From contig NZ_NJGU01000005.1 in NCBI RefSeq assembly GCF_002213415.1, positions 1-64,000 on the forward strand: a stretch of 64,000 bases of DNA, in the 5' to 3' direction. Below the pieces are notes generated by a model. That model ran no database searches. It had not been told where the DNA came from and was given only the letters and a program-made list of their open reading frames with translations. Positions 46,921 through 55,542 of the stretch are shown here, piece after piece. Both the position numbers and the translations under genes were made by a program. This stretch comes from Herbaspirillum robiniae (GTDB taxonomy: Bacteria; Pseudomonadota; Gammaproteobacteria; Burkholderiales; Burkholderiaceae_D). Numbering within the stretch: position 1 is the stretch's first letter; each line of letters starts with the position of its first letter.

Positions 46921-46950
46921 ATGACCCCGCTATGACCGCAATCTGACCGC
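46921..46950 (-). promoter_or_regulatory. Pho-box-like direct repeats upstream of the GDPD gene
   Basis: On the minus strand GCGGTCA-GATT-GCGGTCA-TAGC-GGGGTCA: three 7-bp units with 4-bp spacers. TGACC begins at 46922, 46933 and 46944 on the plus strand, exactly 11 bp apart, the PhoB geometry (consensus unit CTGTCAT). Confidence 0.6.
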
Positions 46951-46973
46951 GACGATCCCGCGCGCGGGCAAAG

Positions 46974-47001
46974 AAAAAGCCCGGCACGTGCCGGGCTTTT
47001 T
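46974..47001. terminator. Intrinsic terminator of the MFS gene at 47026
   Basis: A near-perfect stem, AAAAAGCCCGGCA / TGCCGGGCTTTTT, with a CG centre and T-runs on both strands lies 25 bp beyond the MFS stop. Confidence 0.88.
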
Positions 47002-47025
47002 GCCAGGTGAGGCAGATCGGAAGGT

Positions 47026-48318
47026 TCAGGCCGCCGCCGGCAGCGGCGCGCCCTTGTTGCCCTTGATGCGCAGCACCAGCACCGCGCCCACCAGGCAGGC
47101 CACGCCCATCATGATCGACGACAGCGTGTAGTTGCCCAGCGTGGCGCGCATGTAGCCGGCGACCGTGGTGGCGGTGGCGGCGCCCAGCTGGTGGCCGGCG
47201 ACGATCCAGCCGAACACGATGGGCGCGGCCAGGCGGCCGAAGACGTCGTTGGCCAGGCGCACGGTGGGCGGCACGGTGGCGATCCAGTCCAGCCCGTAGA
47301 AGATGGCGAAGATGGCCAGGCCGTAGTACTGCAGGCCGAAGGCATACGGCAGGAAGATCAGCGCGATGCCGCGCAGGCCGTAGTACCAGAACAGCAGCAC
47401 GCGCGGGTTGTAGCGGTCCGACAGCCAGCCCGACAGCGTGGTGCCGACCAGGTCGAGCATGCCCATGGCGGCCAGGATGGAGGCGCCGCCGACTTCGTTG
47501 ATGCCGTAGTCGTTGCACATGGCGATGAACTGGGTGCCGATGTAGCCGTTGGTGGACAGGCCGCAGACGAAGAAGCTGGCGAACAGCAGCCAGAAGTCCG
47601 GCATGCGCACCGACGTGCGCAGCGCGTCGAAGGCGATGGCCAGCGGGTTCTTCTTGGTCAGGCCTTCATCCTTGATGTCGGCGGTCTGGCCGTACATCTT
47701 CTTGCCGATGGCGGCCGGGCTCTCCGGCAGCAGCAGCCACACCAGGGGAATGGCCAGCAGCGCCACGGCCGAGACCAGGAAGGCCACCGAGCGCCAGCCG
47801 TAGGCGCCGACCATGGACGCCATCAGCGGCAGGAACACCATCTGGCCGGTGGCCGCGCTGGCGGTCAGCAAACCCATGGCGAAACCGCGGCGCGCCTCGA
47901 ACCAGCGGCTGACGATGGTCGCGCCCAGCGTGTTGGCGGCCACGCCCGTGCCGGCGCCGACCAGAAGCCCCCACGACAGCAGCATGTGCCAGGGCATGTG
48001 CATCAGCGTGGACAGCGCGGTGCCGCTGGCCAGCAGCGCCAGCGCCACCAGCACCACGCGGCGGATGCCGAAGCGCTGCATGGCGGCGGCCGAGAACGGG
48101 CCGATCAGGCCATAGAGCGCGATGTTGACCGAAATGACGACCGAGATCGTGGAGCGGTTCCAGCCGAATTCCTGCTCGAGCGGCAGGATCATGACCGAGG
48201 GAGTGGCGCGGATGCCTGCCGAACACAGCAGGACGAGGAAGATCACGCCGACCACGATCCACGCATAGTGGAAGCGCGGCGCGACGGTATTGGCGAGCGA
48301 TTGGGTGAGCTTGTTCAT
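47026..48318 (-). CDS. MFS transporter, monocarboxylate/oxalate-formate antiporter type
   Basis: This is a 430-residue major facilitator with 12 spans. Segments such as HYAWIVVGVIFLVLLCSAGI, EFGWNRSTISVVISVNIALY, GAGTGVAANTLGATIVSRWF and FFVCGLSTNGYIGTQFIAMC mark the OFA/MCT-like group. It is 79 bp downstream of the MarR gene on the same strand, and is presumably its main target. The substrate is not determined; an organic acid is likely. Confidence 0.85.
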   Translation of the reverse strand: MNKLTQSLANTVAPRFHYAWIVVGVIFLVLLCSAGIRATPSVMILPLEQEFGWNRSTISVVISVNIALYGLIGPFSAAAMQRFGIRRVVLVALALLASGTALSTLMHMPWHMLLSWGLLVGAGTGVAANTLGATIVSRWFEARRGFAMGLLTASAATGQMVFLPLMASMVGAYGWRSVAFLVSAVALLAIPLVWLLLPESPAAIGKKMYGQTADIKDEGLTKKNPLAIAFDALRTSVRMPDFWLLFASFFVCGLSTNGYIGTQFIAMCNDYGINEVGGASILAAMGMLDLVGTTLSGWLSDRYNPRVLLFWYYGLRGIALIFLPYAFGLQYYGLAIFAIFYGLDWIATVPPTVRLANDVFGRLAAPIVFGWIVAGHQLGAATATTVAGYMRATLGNYTLSSIMMGVACLVGAVLVLRIKGNKGAPLPAAA

Positions 48319-48397
48319 TGCATGCCTGGTGGAGAGATTGGGTGGGTGTGCGTTTTTCTTCTGGGTATTGCGGCCCGTCTGCGCGGACCTGTCGGAT

Positions 48398-48835
48398 TCA
48401 GATTTCCTGCAATTTGGCGTAGGCGTCGTTGATCATGTCGGTCAGTTCGCGCGACAGGCCCGCGCCCAGCTGGCGGTCGATCTCGTCCTGCGCGCGGCGC
48501 CAGTTGGGACGCGCCTGCTCGAGCTTCTTGCGACCGGCCTTGCTCAGCTGCAGCGCGAAGGAGCGCTTGTCCAGCTGCGAGTCCTCCGGCAGGTCGACCG
48601 TCTCGATCCAGCCGGCGCCGATGAGCGGCTTGAGCGCACGGCTCAGCGTGCTGCGGTCCATGCCCATGTCGGCGGCCAGTTCAATGTTGGCCACCGGCCC
48701 GCTGCGGCCGATGCGGCTGATCAGCGAGTACTGCGTGATGGTCAGCTCGTTGGGCTGCAGATGATGGTCATAGATGACCGTCATCCGGCGCGTCAGGCGA
48801 CGCAGCGGCGAACAGGAGCAGATGTCGTTGCTCAT
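48398..48835 (-). CDS. MarR-family transcriptional regulator
   Basis: This 145-residue winged-helix regulator has an N-terminal SNDICSCSPLRRLTRRMTVI, the DNA-binding core ANIELAADMGMDRSTLSRAL and wing LDKRSFALQLSKAGRKKLEQ. The N-terminal CSC pair could be redox- or metal-sensitive, as in some relatives. ATG at 48835 is chosen; the longer frame runs back through the palindromic operator. MFS gene downstream, 26-bp near-palindrome upstream. Confidence 0.89.
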   Translation of the reverse strand: MSNDICSCSPLRRLTRRMTVIYDHHLQPNELTITQYSLISRIGRSGPVANIELAADMGMDRSTLSRALKPLIGAGWIETVDLPEDSQLDKRSFALQLSKAGRKKLEQARPNWRRAQDEIDRQLGAGLSRELTDMINDAYAKLQEI

Positions 48836-48878
48836 GAAGTATCCCGGTTGGTGTTGCGATTGGTGCTCATCCAAATTA

Positions 48879-48904
48879 ATGCATATGCATCGATGCATGT
48901 GCAT
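48879..48904. promoter_or_regulatory. Predicted MarR operator
   Basis: ATGCATATGCAT-CG-ATGCATGTGCAT is a palindrome with one mismatched pair, made from four ATGCAT-like hexamers, 44-69 bp upstream of the marR ATG. Confidence 0.65.
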
Positions 48905-49110
48905 AATATTTATCGCCACAGCCGATGTCAAGCCGGAAGCACCCTTCCCGTTGCTCGACGATATGAATCCGCAACAGCTGCCCGTGCAGGAACAGGAACA
49001 AGGTCCGGCAAGCCGCCCGCTGCGCCACGGCCTTGATCGCGTCGGGCACCGCGGATCAGTGGGCTTGCCTTATCGACATCACTATTCAGTCCAATGACTT
49101 TTCGTGGATA

Positions 49111-49154
49111 TTGCACATCGCGATTATTCCAATATATAGTGAGAACCATTCGCA
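49111..49154 (+). promoter_or_regulatory. fecI promoter with Fur-box-like site
   Basis: TTGCAC (49111-49116) and TATATA (49133-49138) are followed by TGAGAAC-C-ATTCGCA (49140-49154), a 7-1-7 Fur-type site across the expected transcription start. Repression by Fe-Fur is the expected mode. Confidence 0.65.
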
Positions 49155-49185
49155 TTTAAGGCGAGCTGCCGCTTGCTGGTCCGAA

Positions 49186-49695
49186 ATGGAAACCACCATG
49201 TCCAACGCTGACGCGAGACAACAGATAGGCGTGCTCTATACCGAGCACCACAGCTGGCTGGCAAGCTGGCTCAGCCATAAGCTGCACTGCAAGAACCTTG
49301 GCGCCGACCTCGCACACGACACGTTCCTGCGCATCCTCGGCAGCCGCCTCCCTGCCGATCTGCGTGAACCGCGCGCCTACCTCACGACCATCGCCAAAGG
49401 CCTCCTCAACAGCCATCTGCGCCGCAAGAAGCTTGAAGAAGCCTACCTGGACGCACTGGCGGCGATACCGGAGCCGGTCCAGCCGTCGGCCGAAGAGCGC
49501 CTGGTGGTCCTGGAAACGCTAGGAGAAATCGACCGCATCCTCGACAGCCTGCCGGCCAAGGCCAGGCAGGTGTTCTTGCTGGCCCAGCTCGACGGCTTGC
49601 CCTACGCGGATATCTGCGCCCTGCTCGACATATCATTGAGCACCGTCAAGCGGCACATGGTGCTGGCCTTCCGCCATTGCCTGGCGGCGCTCTAG
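49186..49695 (+). CDS. fecI: ECF sigma factor, FecI type
   Basis: This iron-starvation extracytoplasmic sigma factor of 169 residues has region 2 in LGADLAHDTFLRILGSR and YLTTIAKGLLNSHLRRKKL, and region 4 in FLLAQLDGLPYADICALLDI with STVKRHMVLAFRHC. It would direct polymerase to the receptor gene when the ferric siderophore is bound outside. Start ATG at 49186 or 49198; the choice is not certain. Its TAG stop overlaps the GTG start of fecR. A Fur-box-like site lies upstream. Confidence 0.92.
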   Translation: METTMSNADARQQIGVLYTEHHSWLASWLSHKLHCKNLGADLAHDTFLRILGSRLPADLREPRAYLTTIAKGLLNSHLRRKKLEEAYLDALAAIPEPVQPSAEERLVVLETLGEIDRILDSLPAKARQVFLLAQLDGLPYADICALLDISLSTVKRHMVLAFRHCLAAL

Positions 49696-50678
49696 TGGAA
49701 CGGATCGCACCGGGCGCGGCGCACGGCGACACCGCCATTCCCGACGAAATCCTGACCGAAGCCGCAACCTGGCTCATGGAGCTGCACGAAGGGCCGCTCG
49801 GCCCCGGCCAGCGGATCCGGTTCGCGCAATGGCGGCAACGCAGTCCGGCGCATGAACGCGCATGGGAGAAGGCCGCCGTGCTGCTGGAGAAATTCAACAC
49901 GCTGCCGCCTCCGGGCGCCGTGGCGCTCAAGAAAATCTCCGCGCCTGAGCGGCGCAAGGCCATCAAGATGCTGGCGGCGGCATTGGCCATCGGCCCTGCG
50001 GCATGGATCGCTTATCGCGCGGCGCCCTGGAGCGATCCGGCCGGGCACTACCGCACCGCCGTGGGGGAACGCCGGGAGCTCGTTCTCGATGACGGCTCGC
50101 GCGTCAACCTCAATACCGATACCCGCATCGAAGTCGCCTTCAGCGCCTCGGAGCGCAGGATCAGGCTGCAGCGCGGCGAAGTCATGATCACCACCGCCAA
50201 GGATCGCCTGCAACAACCGCGCCCCTTCCTGGTCACGGTCGAGGAAGGCCGGATCCGCGCCCTGGGAACCCGTTTCACCGTGCAGCAGCTGGATCGCAGC
50301 AGCCGCGTCGCCGTGTTCGAAGGGGCGGTTGAAATCAGCCCCGCCGGCATGCCGTCGGCCGCAACAGTGATGCCTGCCGGCATGCAGACCACCTTCACCC
50401 GCACCCAGGTCGCCCCCCCGTCTTCCTGCGACGACGCCGCCGCCGCGTGGACCTCGGGCATGCTGATGGCCGACCGCATGCCGATGGAGCGATTCATCGC
50501 CGAGCTCGGCCGCTATCGCAGCGGCACGCTGCAAATCGACTCCCGCGTCGCCGCCTTGCCGGTCTCGGGCGTCTTTCCCGTCAACGACACCGGCCTTACG
50601 CTGGCCTTGCTGGAACAGACCATGCCGGTGCGTATGCAATATTTCACCCGCTACTGGGTAAAAGTGGTGCCTCGATAA
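49695..50678 (+). CDS. fecR: FecR-family anti-sigma/sigma regulator
   Basis: This inner-membrane signal transducer of 327 residues has an N-terminal cytoplasmic DUF4880 part (ATWLMELHEGPLGPGQRIRF), one membrane helix (KMLAAALAIGPAAWIAYRAA) and a periplasmic FecR domain (HYRTAVGERRELVLDDGSRV, RALGTRFTVQQLDRSSRVAV). It relays the receptor signal to FecI. GTG start at 49695 overlaps the fecI stop (TAGTG); a TTG six codons upstream is less likely. The receptor gene starts 84 bp later. Confidence 0.92.
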   Translation: MERIAPGAAHGDTAIPDEILTEAATWLMELHEGPLGPGQRIRFAQWRQRSPAHERAWEKAAVLLEKFNTLPPPGAVALKKISAPERRKAIKMLAAALAIGPAAWIAYRAAPWSDPAGHYRTAVGERRELVLDDGSRVNLNTDTRIEVAFSASERRIRLQRGEVMITTAKDRLQQPRPFLVTVEEGRIRALGTRFTVQQLDRSSRVAVFEGAVEISPAGMPSAATVMPAGMQTTFTRTQVAPPSSCDDAAAAWTSGMLMADRMPMERFIAELGRYRSGTLQIDSRVAALPVSGVFPVNDTGLTLALLEQTMPVRMQYFTRYWVKVVPR

Positions 50679-50762
50679 AAAAACTGATCCGGGTGAGCCA
50701 TTTTCGATTTTCGTGCGGCATCTCAGATAAGAACAACAAATCTGATCATCGAAAGGCGCTTC

Positions 50763-53282
50763 ATGAACTCTCATCAGAACAACACCCGCACCCCGGGAAG
50801 AGGCTCTCCACGCCAGCCGGCACCTGCGGCGGCGCTCAGGCAATCGGCCTTGTCGATGGCGCTGACATGCGCCTTCGCCGCGCTCGCATGCGCATCGCTC
50901 GGCTACACTCCCGCCGCACGCGCGGCCGAGACCGCCGGGGTACTGCAATACAACATCCCCGCCGGCCCGCTCAGCCGTTCCCTGTCCGGCTTTGCGGCAC
51001 GCGCCGGCGTGCCGTTGTCGTTCGACGGCGCCCTGCTGGAGGGCAAAACCAGCAAGGGACTGGACGGCAATTTTTCCGTCGCCGACGGCTTTGCCCGGCT
51101 ACTGGAAGGCAGCGGCCTCCAGGCCCGGCAATTGCCCGGCGGCGGCTTCACCATCGACGCGCTCCCTGCGGCAGGCGGCGGCCAAGCCGGCACCCCTACG
51201 CCGCAATTGCAAGCCATCGAAGTCAGCGCGCAACGCACCAACAGCAAGCTGATCCGCCCGACACGCCAAAGCACCAGCGTCGAGCGCGAAGAACTCAATG
51301 AACTGCGCCAGGCCTCGGACAGCCTGGCAACCCTCCTCAGCAAGGTCGTGCCGGGCATGGCCGACTCCAGCCGTACCATCACCGACTACGGCCAGACGCT
51401 GCGCGGCCGCAATACCCTGGTATTGGTCGATGGCATACCGCTCAATACCAACCGCGATTCGGCGCGCAACATGGCGACCCTGAACATGACCAGCATCGAC
51501 AAGGTCGAAGTTCTGCGCGGCAGCAGCGCCATCTACGGCGCCGGCGCCAGCGGCGGCATCATTGCCGTGACCACGCGCCCCGCAGGCGGCGCGCCGTTCG
51601 CCGAGACCACCTTTTCGCTGAGGTCGGCGCTGTCGCGACTGGGAAGCGATGGCCTGGGCGGCGAGGTCAACCATTTCATGTCCGGTTCCAGCGGCGTGGT
51701 CGACTACGCCGTCAACCTCGGCCTGCAGCATATCGGCGGATCCTTTGACGGCAAGGGCAACCGGATAGCACCGGAACCCAGCCAGGGCGACCTGTTCGAC
51801 AGCAACAACTACACCTTCGGCGGCAAGCTCGGGTTTCGCATCGACCGCAACCAGCGCCTGCAATTTTCAGCGAGCCGATATGTCGCCGAACAGGACAGCA
51901 GCTACGGCTCGGATCCTTCAGTGTCCAGACTGGCGGCGGGTTCCGCCGTCGCGTTGCCGGTCGATGGCCTGCAGCTGGAAAACCAGAACCAGATCAAGAA
52001 CACCCTGCTGAGCGTCGACTACCAGAACCAGGATTTTCTCGGCAGCGCACTGTCGACGCAGCTCTACTATCGCGATTACTTCACCCGGTTTACCCCCTTC
52101 GACGCACGCGCGGTCTCCACGCGCGGCAACAACGTCGACCAGGTCATGCAGAACTCCAAGGTATTCGGCGGCCGTGCCACGCTGAACACGCCACTGGCGG
52201 AGAACACCAAGCTGCTGTGGGGCGTCGACTTCAATCAGGAACGCAGCGACATGCCTGACGACATCTTCAATGCGGCGGCCTACGATGCCAGCGGCGGGAC
52301 GGTTTTCCAGAGGACAGGTACGCTGATGTACATGCCGCCGCTGACCACGCGCACGATCGGCGCCTTCGGACAGTTGCAGCACAAGCTCAATGCGCAATGG
52401 GCATTCGAAGGCGGCCTGCGCTACGAACGCGCCAATGCCAGCTACGACAACTTCACGCCGTTGTCGCAGATACGCGCCGCCAGCCCGCAGCAGGTCAAGG
52501 GCGGATCGGTCGCCTACGGCGCCTGGCTGGCCAATCTCGGCGCGGTATTCAAGCCGGTCGCGGGCCATGAGATCTACACGTCGTTCAGCCAGGGCTTCCA
52601 GCTGCCTGATATCGGGCTGCAGATCCGCAACGCCACGCCCGCCTTCAACATTTCCTCGTCCTCGCTTGAACCGGTCAAGACCAACAACTACGAGCTCGGC
52701 TGGCGCGGCGCCTTCGGCAATACGCTTGGCACGCTGGCGCTGTTCTACACCACGTCGAAACTGGGCGACGTCCAGAGCTTCAACAATGGCCTGATCCTGA
52801 CGCGAACGGAAGAAAAGATCGCCGGCGTCGAGGCCGGCGCGGATTACCTGCCCGATGACTCCGCATGGGGCGGCGGCGGTACGTTCACCATGATGTGGGG
52901 ACGCGAGACGCCGCAAGGCAGCAGCAATGACCAGATCATGACCGGCTACCGCATCCCGCCGATGAAGATCACCGCCTACGTGCAATACAAGCCGGGCGGC
53001 AATTGGAGCAACCGCCTGCAGGCAACCTACTTCGCTTCGCGCGACTACCGGCTCAACGGGCAAACCGGATTTGGTCGCCGCGAGGTGGGCAGCTACACCA
53101 CGCTCGACCTGGTCAGCCGCTACCAGCTGACACCCAAGGACACCATCACCCTGGGCATCGAGAACCTGCTCAATCGCTACTACCTGCCGGCCTACAGCCA
53201 GCTCATGCGCAACAGCAACAACACCAGCCGCCTGCCCGGCACGGGCGCCGTCCTCAACCTCAGCTACAGCCATCGCTGGTAA
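50763..53282 (+). CDS. TonB-dependent siderophore receptor with STN signalling domain
   Basis: This outer-membrane receptor and transducer is 839 residues long. Signal peptide of about 54 residues (ALTCAFAALACASLGYTPAA..ARA), the STN domain (LQYNIPAGPLSRSLSGFAAR to about residue 140), the plug (LATLLSKVVPGMADSSRTIT, GIPLNTNRDSARNM) and a 22-strand barrel ending in LNLSYSHRW with the terminal aromatic. STN plus adjacent FecIR means it signals its own induction. Context makes ferric staphyloferrin B the likely ligand, although the sequence alone does not show this. Confidence 0.92.
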   Translation: MNSHQNNTRTPGRGSPRQPAPAAALRQSALSMALTCAFAALACASLGYTPAARAAETAGVLQYNIPAGPLSRSLSGFAARAGVPLSFDGALLEGKTSKGLDGNFSVADGFARLLEGSGLQARQLPGGGFTIDALPAAGGGQAGTPTPQLQAIEVSAQRTNSKLIRPTRQSTSVEREELNELRQASDSLATLLSKVVPGMADSSRTITDYGQTLRGRNTLVLVDGIPLNTNRDSARNMATLNMTSIDKVEVLRGSSAIYGAGASGGIIAVTTRPAGGAPFAETTFSLRSALSRLGSDGLGGEVNHFMSGSSGVVDYAVNLGLQHIGGSFDGKGNRIAPEPSQGDLFDSNNYTFGGKLGFRIDRNQRLQFSASRYVAEQDSSYGSDPSVSRLAAGSAVALPVDGLQLENQNQIKNTLLSVDYQNQDFLGSALSTQLYYRDYFTRFTPFDARAVSTRGNNVDQVMQNSKVFGGRATLNTPLAENTKLLWGVDFNQERSDMPDDIFNAAAYDASGGTVFQRTGTLMYMPPLTTRTIGAFGQLQHKLNAQWAFEGGLRYERANASYDNFTPLSQIRAASPQQVKGGSVAYGAWLANLGAVFKPVAGHEIYTSFSQGFQLPDIGLQIRNATPAFNISSSSLEPVKTNNYELGWRGAFGNTLGTLALFYTTSKLGDVQSFNNGLILTRTEEKIAGVEAGADYLPDDSAWGGGGTFTMMWGRETPQGSSNDQIMTGYRIPPMKITAYVQYKPGGNWSNRLQATYFASRDYRLNGQTGFGRREVGSYTTLDLVSRYQLTPKDTITLGIENLLNRYYLPAYSQLMRNSNNTSRLPGTGAVLNLSYSHRW

Positions 53283-53501
53283 GCCTGGCAACACCCGCAC
53301 CACGCGCAGGACGTCGCAGTTTTCGCGACGAGTAGTCGATGAAGAAAGCGGCAATGCACGGCAGGACCGGCAACGGTCCTGTCCCGCCTCCCGATGGTTC
53401 CGGCCCTTGAAGCACAACCGAGATTTAGGGAGTCATCTCGCATCAAATAGTTAATAAGAATCACTTAGATTTTTATTAACTAAACTATGAAAGGAAATCC
53501 C
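53283..53501 (+). promoter_or_regulatory. Region upstream of sbnA with iron-box-like inverted repeat
   Basis: The gap is GC-rich on the left with a small GCAA-loop hairpin (53362-53381), then AT-rich. GTTAATAA (53450-53457) and TTATTAAC (53473-53480) are perfect 8-bp arms 15 bp apart. Between them, TAAGAATCACTTAGA resembles a Fur site in one half only. A confident -35/-10 was not found; the operon may also be read from the receptor. Confidence 0.5.
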
Positions 53502-54518
53502 ATGATTCTTCAAAGCCTGTTGGAGCAGGTCGGTGATACCCCGATCGTCCAACTCTCCCGCATGTTCCGGCATTCACGCCATCAGGTATTTGCCAAGCTG
53601 GAGTTGCTCAATCCCGCCGGCAGCGTCAAGGATAGGCCGGCACGCTACATCATCGAACGGGGCCTGGCCGACGGATCGATCCAGCCGGGCGCGCATATCG
53701 TCGAGAGCTCCTCCGGCAACCTGGCGATCGCACTGGCCATGGTCTGCCGTATCCACGGTCTGGCGTTCACCGCCGTAGTCGATCCGAACATCTCTGCGGC
53801 CAACCTGAAGATCATCCGCTGTTACGGCGCCGGCATCCAGATGGTCTCCGAAAAGGATAGCCAGGGTGGCTATCTGGAGACCCGTATTCAACGCGTCAAG
53901 CAACTGCTGCAGGAGGACCCGCAAGCGGTATGGATCAATCAGTATGCCAACGAGCGCAACTGGCAAAGCCATTACTACGGCGAAGGTCAGGAAATCCTGC
54001 ATCAGATGGAACATGCGCCCGACTATCTCGTGCTGGGCGTAAGCACGTCCGGCACTTTGCACGGCATCACCCGACGATTGAAGGAGAAATGGCCCGCCCT
54101 GCAAGTGATCGCCGTCGACGCGGTAGGCTCGGTACTCTTCGGCACGCCGTCCGCTCCGCGTGCATTGCCGGGCATCGGCGCCAGCCGCGTTCCTGAACTG
54201 CTTAAACGCGATGAGATCGACGACTGCATCCACATCGATGATTACGAATCGGCCATCGCGTGTCGTCAGCTGGTCGCGCAAGAAGGCATTTTTGCCGGCG
54301 GCTCTTCCGGCTCCGTCATAGCCGCCATCCAACGTCTTTCTTCGACTATCCAGCATCCGGCGCGCATCCTCACGGTCCTGCCCGACCGTGGCGACCGCTA
54401 TCTCGACACCGTCTACGACGACGCCTGGCTGCAGCGCATGCACCAGCGCCATCAGCAACGGTCACAGGTGGCGACATCGCCCCTTCCTCACCCCCACGAT
54501 CTTTCCTTGATTGGATAA
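53502..54518 (+). CDS. sbnA: 2,3-diaminopropionate biosynthesis protein SbnA
   Basis: This PLP-dependent enzyme of the cysteine synthase fold, in staphyloferrin B synthesis, condenses O-phosphoserine with glutamate to N-(1-amino-1-carboxyl-2-ethyl)-glutamate (ACEGA). The 338-residue protein has the PLP Lys in NPAGSVKDRPARYIIERGL, ESSSGNLAIALAMV (substrate loop) and GVSTSGTLHGITRRL (phosphate cup). Start at 53502 has AAAGGA 6 nt before; an ATG at 53487 lies before that ribosome site and is rejected. sbnB begins 4 bp after the stop. Confidence 0.92.
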   Translation: MILQSLLEQVGDTPIVQLSRMFRHSRHQVFAKLELLNPAGSVKDRPARYIIERGLADGSIQPGAHIVESSSGNLAIALAMVCRIHGLAFTAVVDPNISAANLKIIRCYGAGIQMVSEKDSQGGYLETRIQRVKQLLQEDPQAVWINQYANERNWQSHYYGEGQEILHQMEHAPDYLVLGVSTSGTLHGITRRLKEKWPALQVIAVDAVGSVLFGTPSAPRALPGIGASRVPELLKRDEIDDCIHIDDYESAIACRQLVAQEGIFAGGSSGSVIAAIQRLSSTIQHPARILTVLPDRGDRYLDTVYDDAWLQRMHQRHQQRSQVATSPLPHPHDLSLIG

Positions 54519-54522
54519 CACC

Positions 54523-55542
54523 ATGAACACTCCTTCACCTTCCCTGCTGTACCTGAGCCGCGCCGATCTCGCCTCACTGGGCGGCAGCCGCTCGCAACCT
54601 TATGTCGATGCCATCCGCGACGGCCTCGCCGCCCATGCGCGCGGTGAATACGTGCAACCGCTCAAGCCCTACCTGCGTTGGTCCGGGGCAGATCATATCG
54701 CCGATCGCATCATCGCCATGCCGTGTTACGTCGGCGGACGCCAGCCGATAGCGGGACTGAAATGGATCGGCAGTCGCCAGCACAACCCATCCAGCTTTGG
54801 CATGGAACGAGCCAGCGCAGTCATCGTGCTCAACGATGCCAAGACCAATTATCCGATCGCGCTCATGGAAGGCGGCCTGATCAGCGGCATGCGCACGGCG
54901 GCAATCACAGCCGTGGCGACCCGTCATCTGGCGCGTTCGGGGTTCACCGATATCGCCTGCATCGGTTGCGGGCCGATTGCCAATATGCAAATCCAGTCGC
55001 TGCTGGAACAGTTCCCCAACATCTCCACGGTGCACCTTTTCGATCTTTCGCGGGCATCCGTCGATGCGACGGTGCAGCGCTGGTCGGCACAATATCCGGC
55101 TGTGCAGTTCGTGACCGCGCCATCAGCCGAAGCGGCTGTCCGGCCGGCTGACGTCGTCGTCACGGCCACCGTTGCCGACGCACCTTATCTGCCCTACAGC
55201 TGGCTCAAACCCGGCTCTTTCGTCAGTAATGTATCGATCATGGACGTGCACAAGGATGTCTATGAGAAAGCCGACAAGGTCATCGTCGATGACTGGGACC
55301 AATCCAACCGAGAGAAAAAAATCATCAACCAGCTGGTGCTCGAAGGCCGCTTCAGCCGAGCGCAGCTGCATGCCCAGCTTGGCGAAATCGTTATCGGCGA
55401 ACGCCCGGGGCGCGAGAAGGACGATGAGATCATCCTGCTCAATCCGATGGGGATGGCCCTCGACGACCTGGTCTGCGCTCGCCATTTCTATCAGCTCGCC
55501 CTGGCGCAAAAAGTCGGCACTTCCCTGCCGCTCTATGGGTGA
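54523..55542 (+). CDS. sbnB: 2,3-diaminopropionate biosynthesis protein SbnB
   Basis: This NAD-dependent dehydrogenase of the ornithine cyclodeaminase/mu-crystallin family oxidatively hydrolyses ACEGA to L-2,3-diaminopropionate and alpha-ketoglutarate. The 339-residue protein has IAGLKWIGSRQHNPSSFGME, ALMEGGLISGMRTAAITAVA (substrate) and the Rossmann site IACIGCGPIANMQIQSLLEQ. Its stop overlaps the sbnC start (TGATG). The two products are both building blocks of staphyloferrin B, which is why the pair is diagnostic. Confidence 0.93.
   Translation: MNTPSPSLLYLSRADLASLGGSRSQPYVDAIRDGLAAHARGEYVQPLKPYLRWSGADHIADRIIAMPCYVGGRQPIAGLKWIGSRQHNPSSFGMERASAVIVLNDAKTNYPIALMEGGLISGMRTAAITAVATRHLARSGFTDIACIGCGPIANMQIQSLLEQFPNISTVHLFDLSRASVDATVQRWSAQYPAVQFVTAPSAEAAVRPADVVVTATVADAPYLPYSWLKPGSFVSNVSIMDVHKDVYEKADKVIVDDWDQSNREKKIINQLVLEGRFSRAQLHAQLGEIVIGERPGREKDDEIILLNPMGMALDDLVCARHFYQLALAQKVGTSLPLYG

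Larger units (their letters stand above)
48836..49185. promoter_or_regulatory. Divergent marR / fecI intergenic region
   Basis: This 350-bp gap contains a 26-bp near-palindrome (48879-48904) on the marR side and, on the fecI side, TTGCAC (49111-49116), 16 bp, TATATA (49133-49138) and a Fur-box-like site (49140-49154). The middle (48920-49100) has no gene or motif that I can support. Confidence 0.6.
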
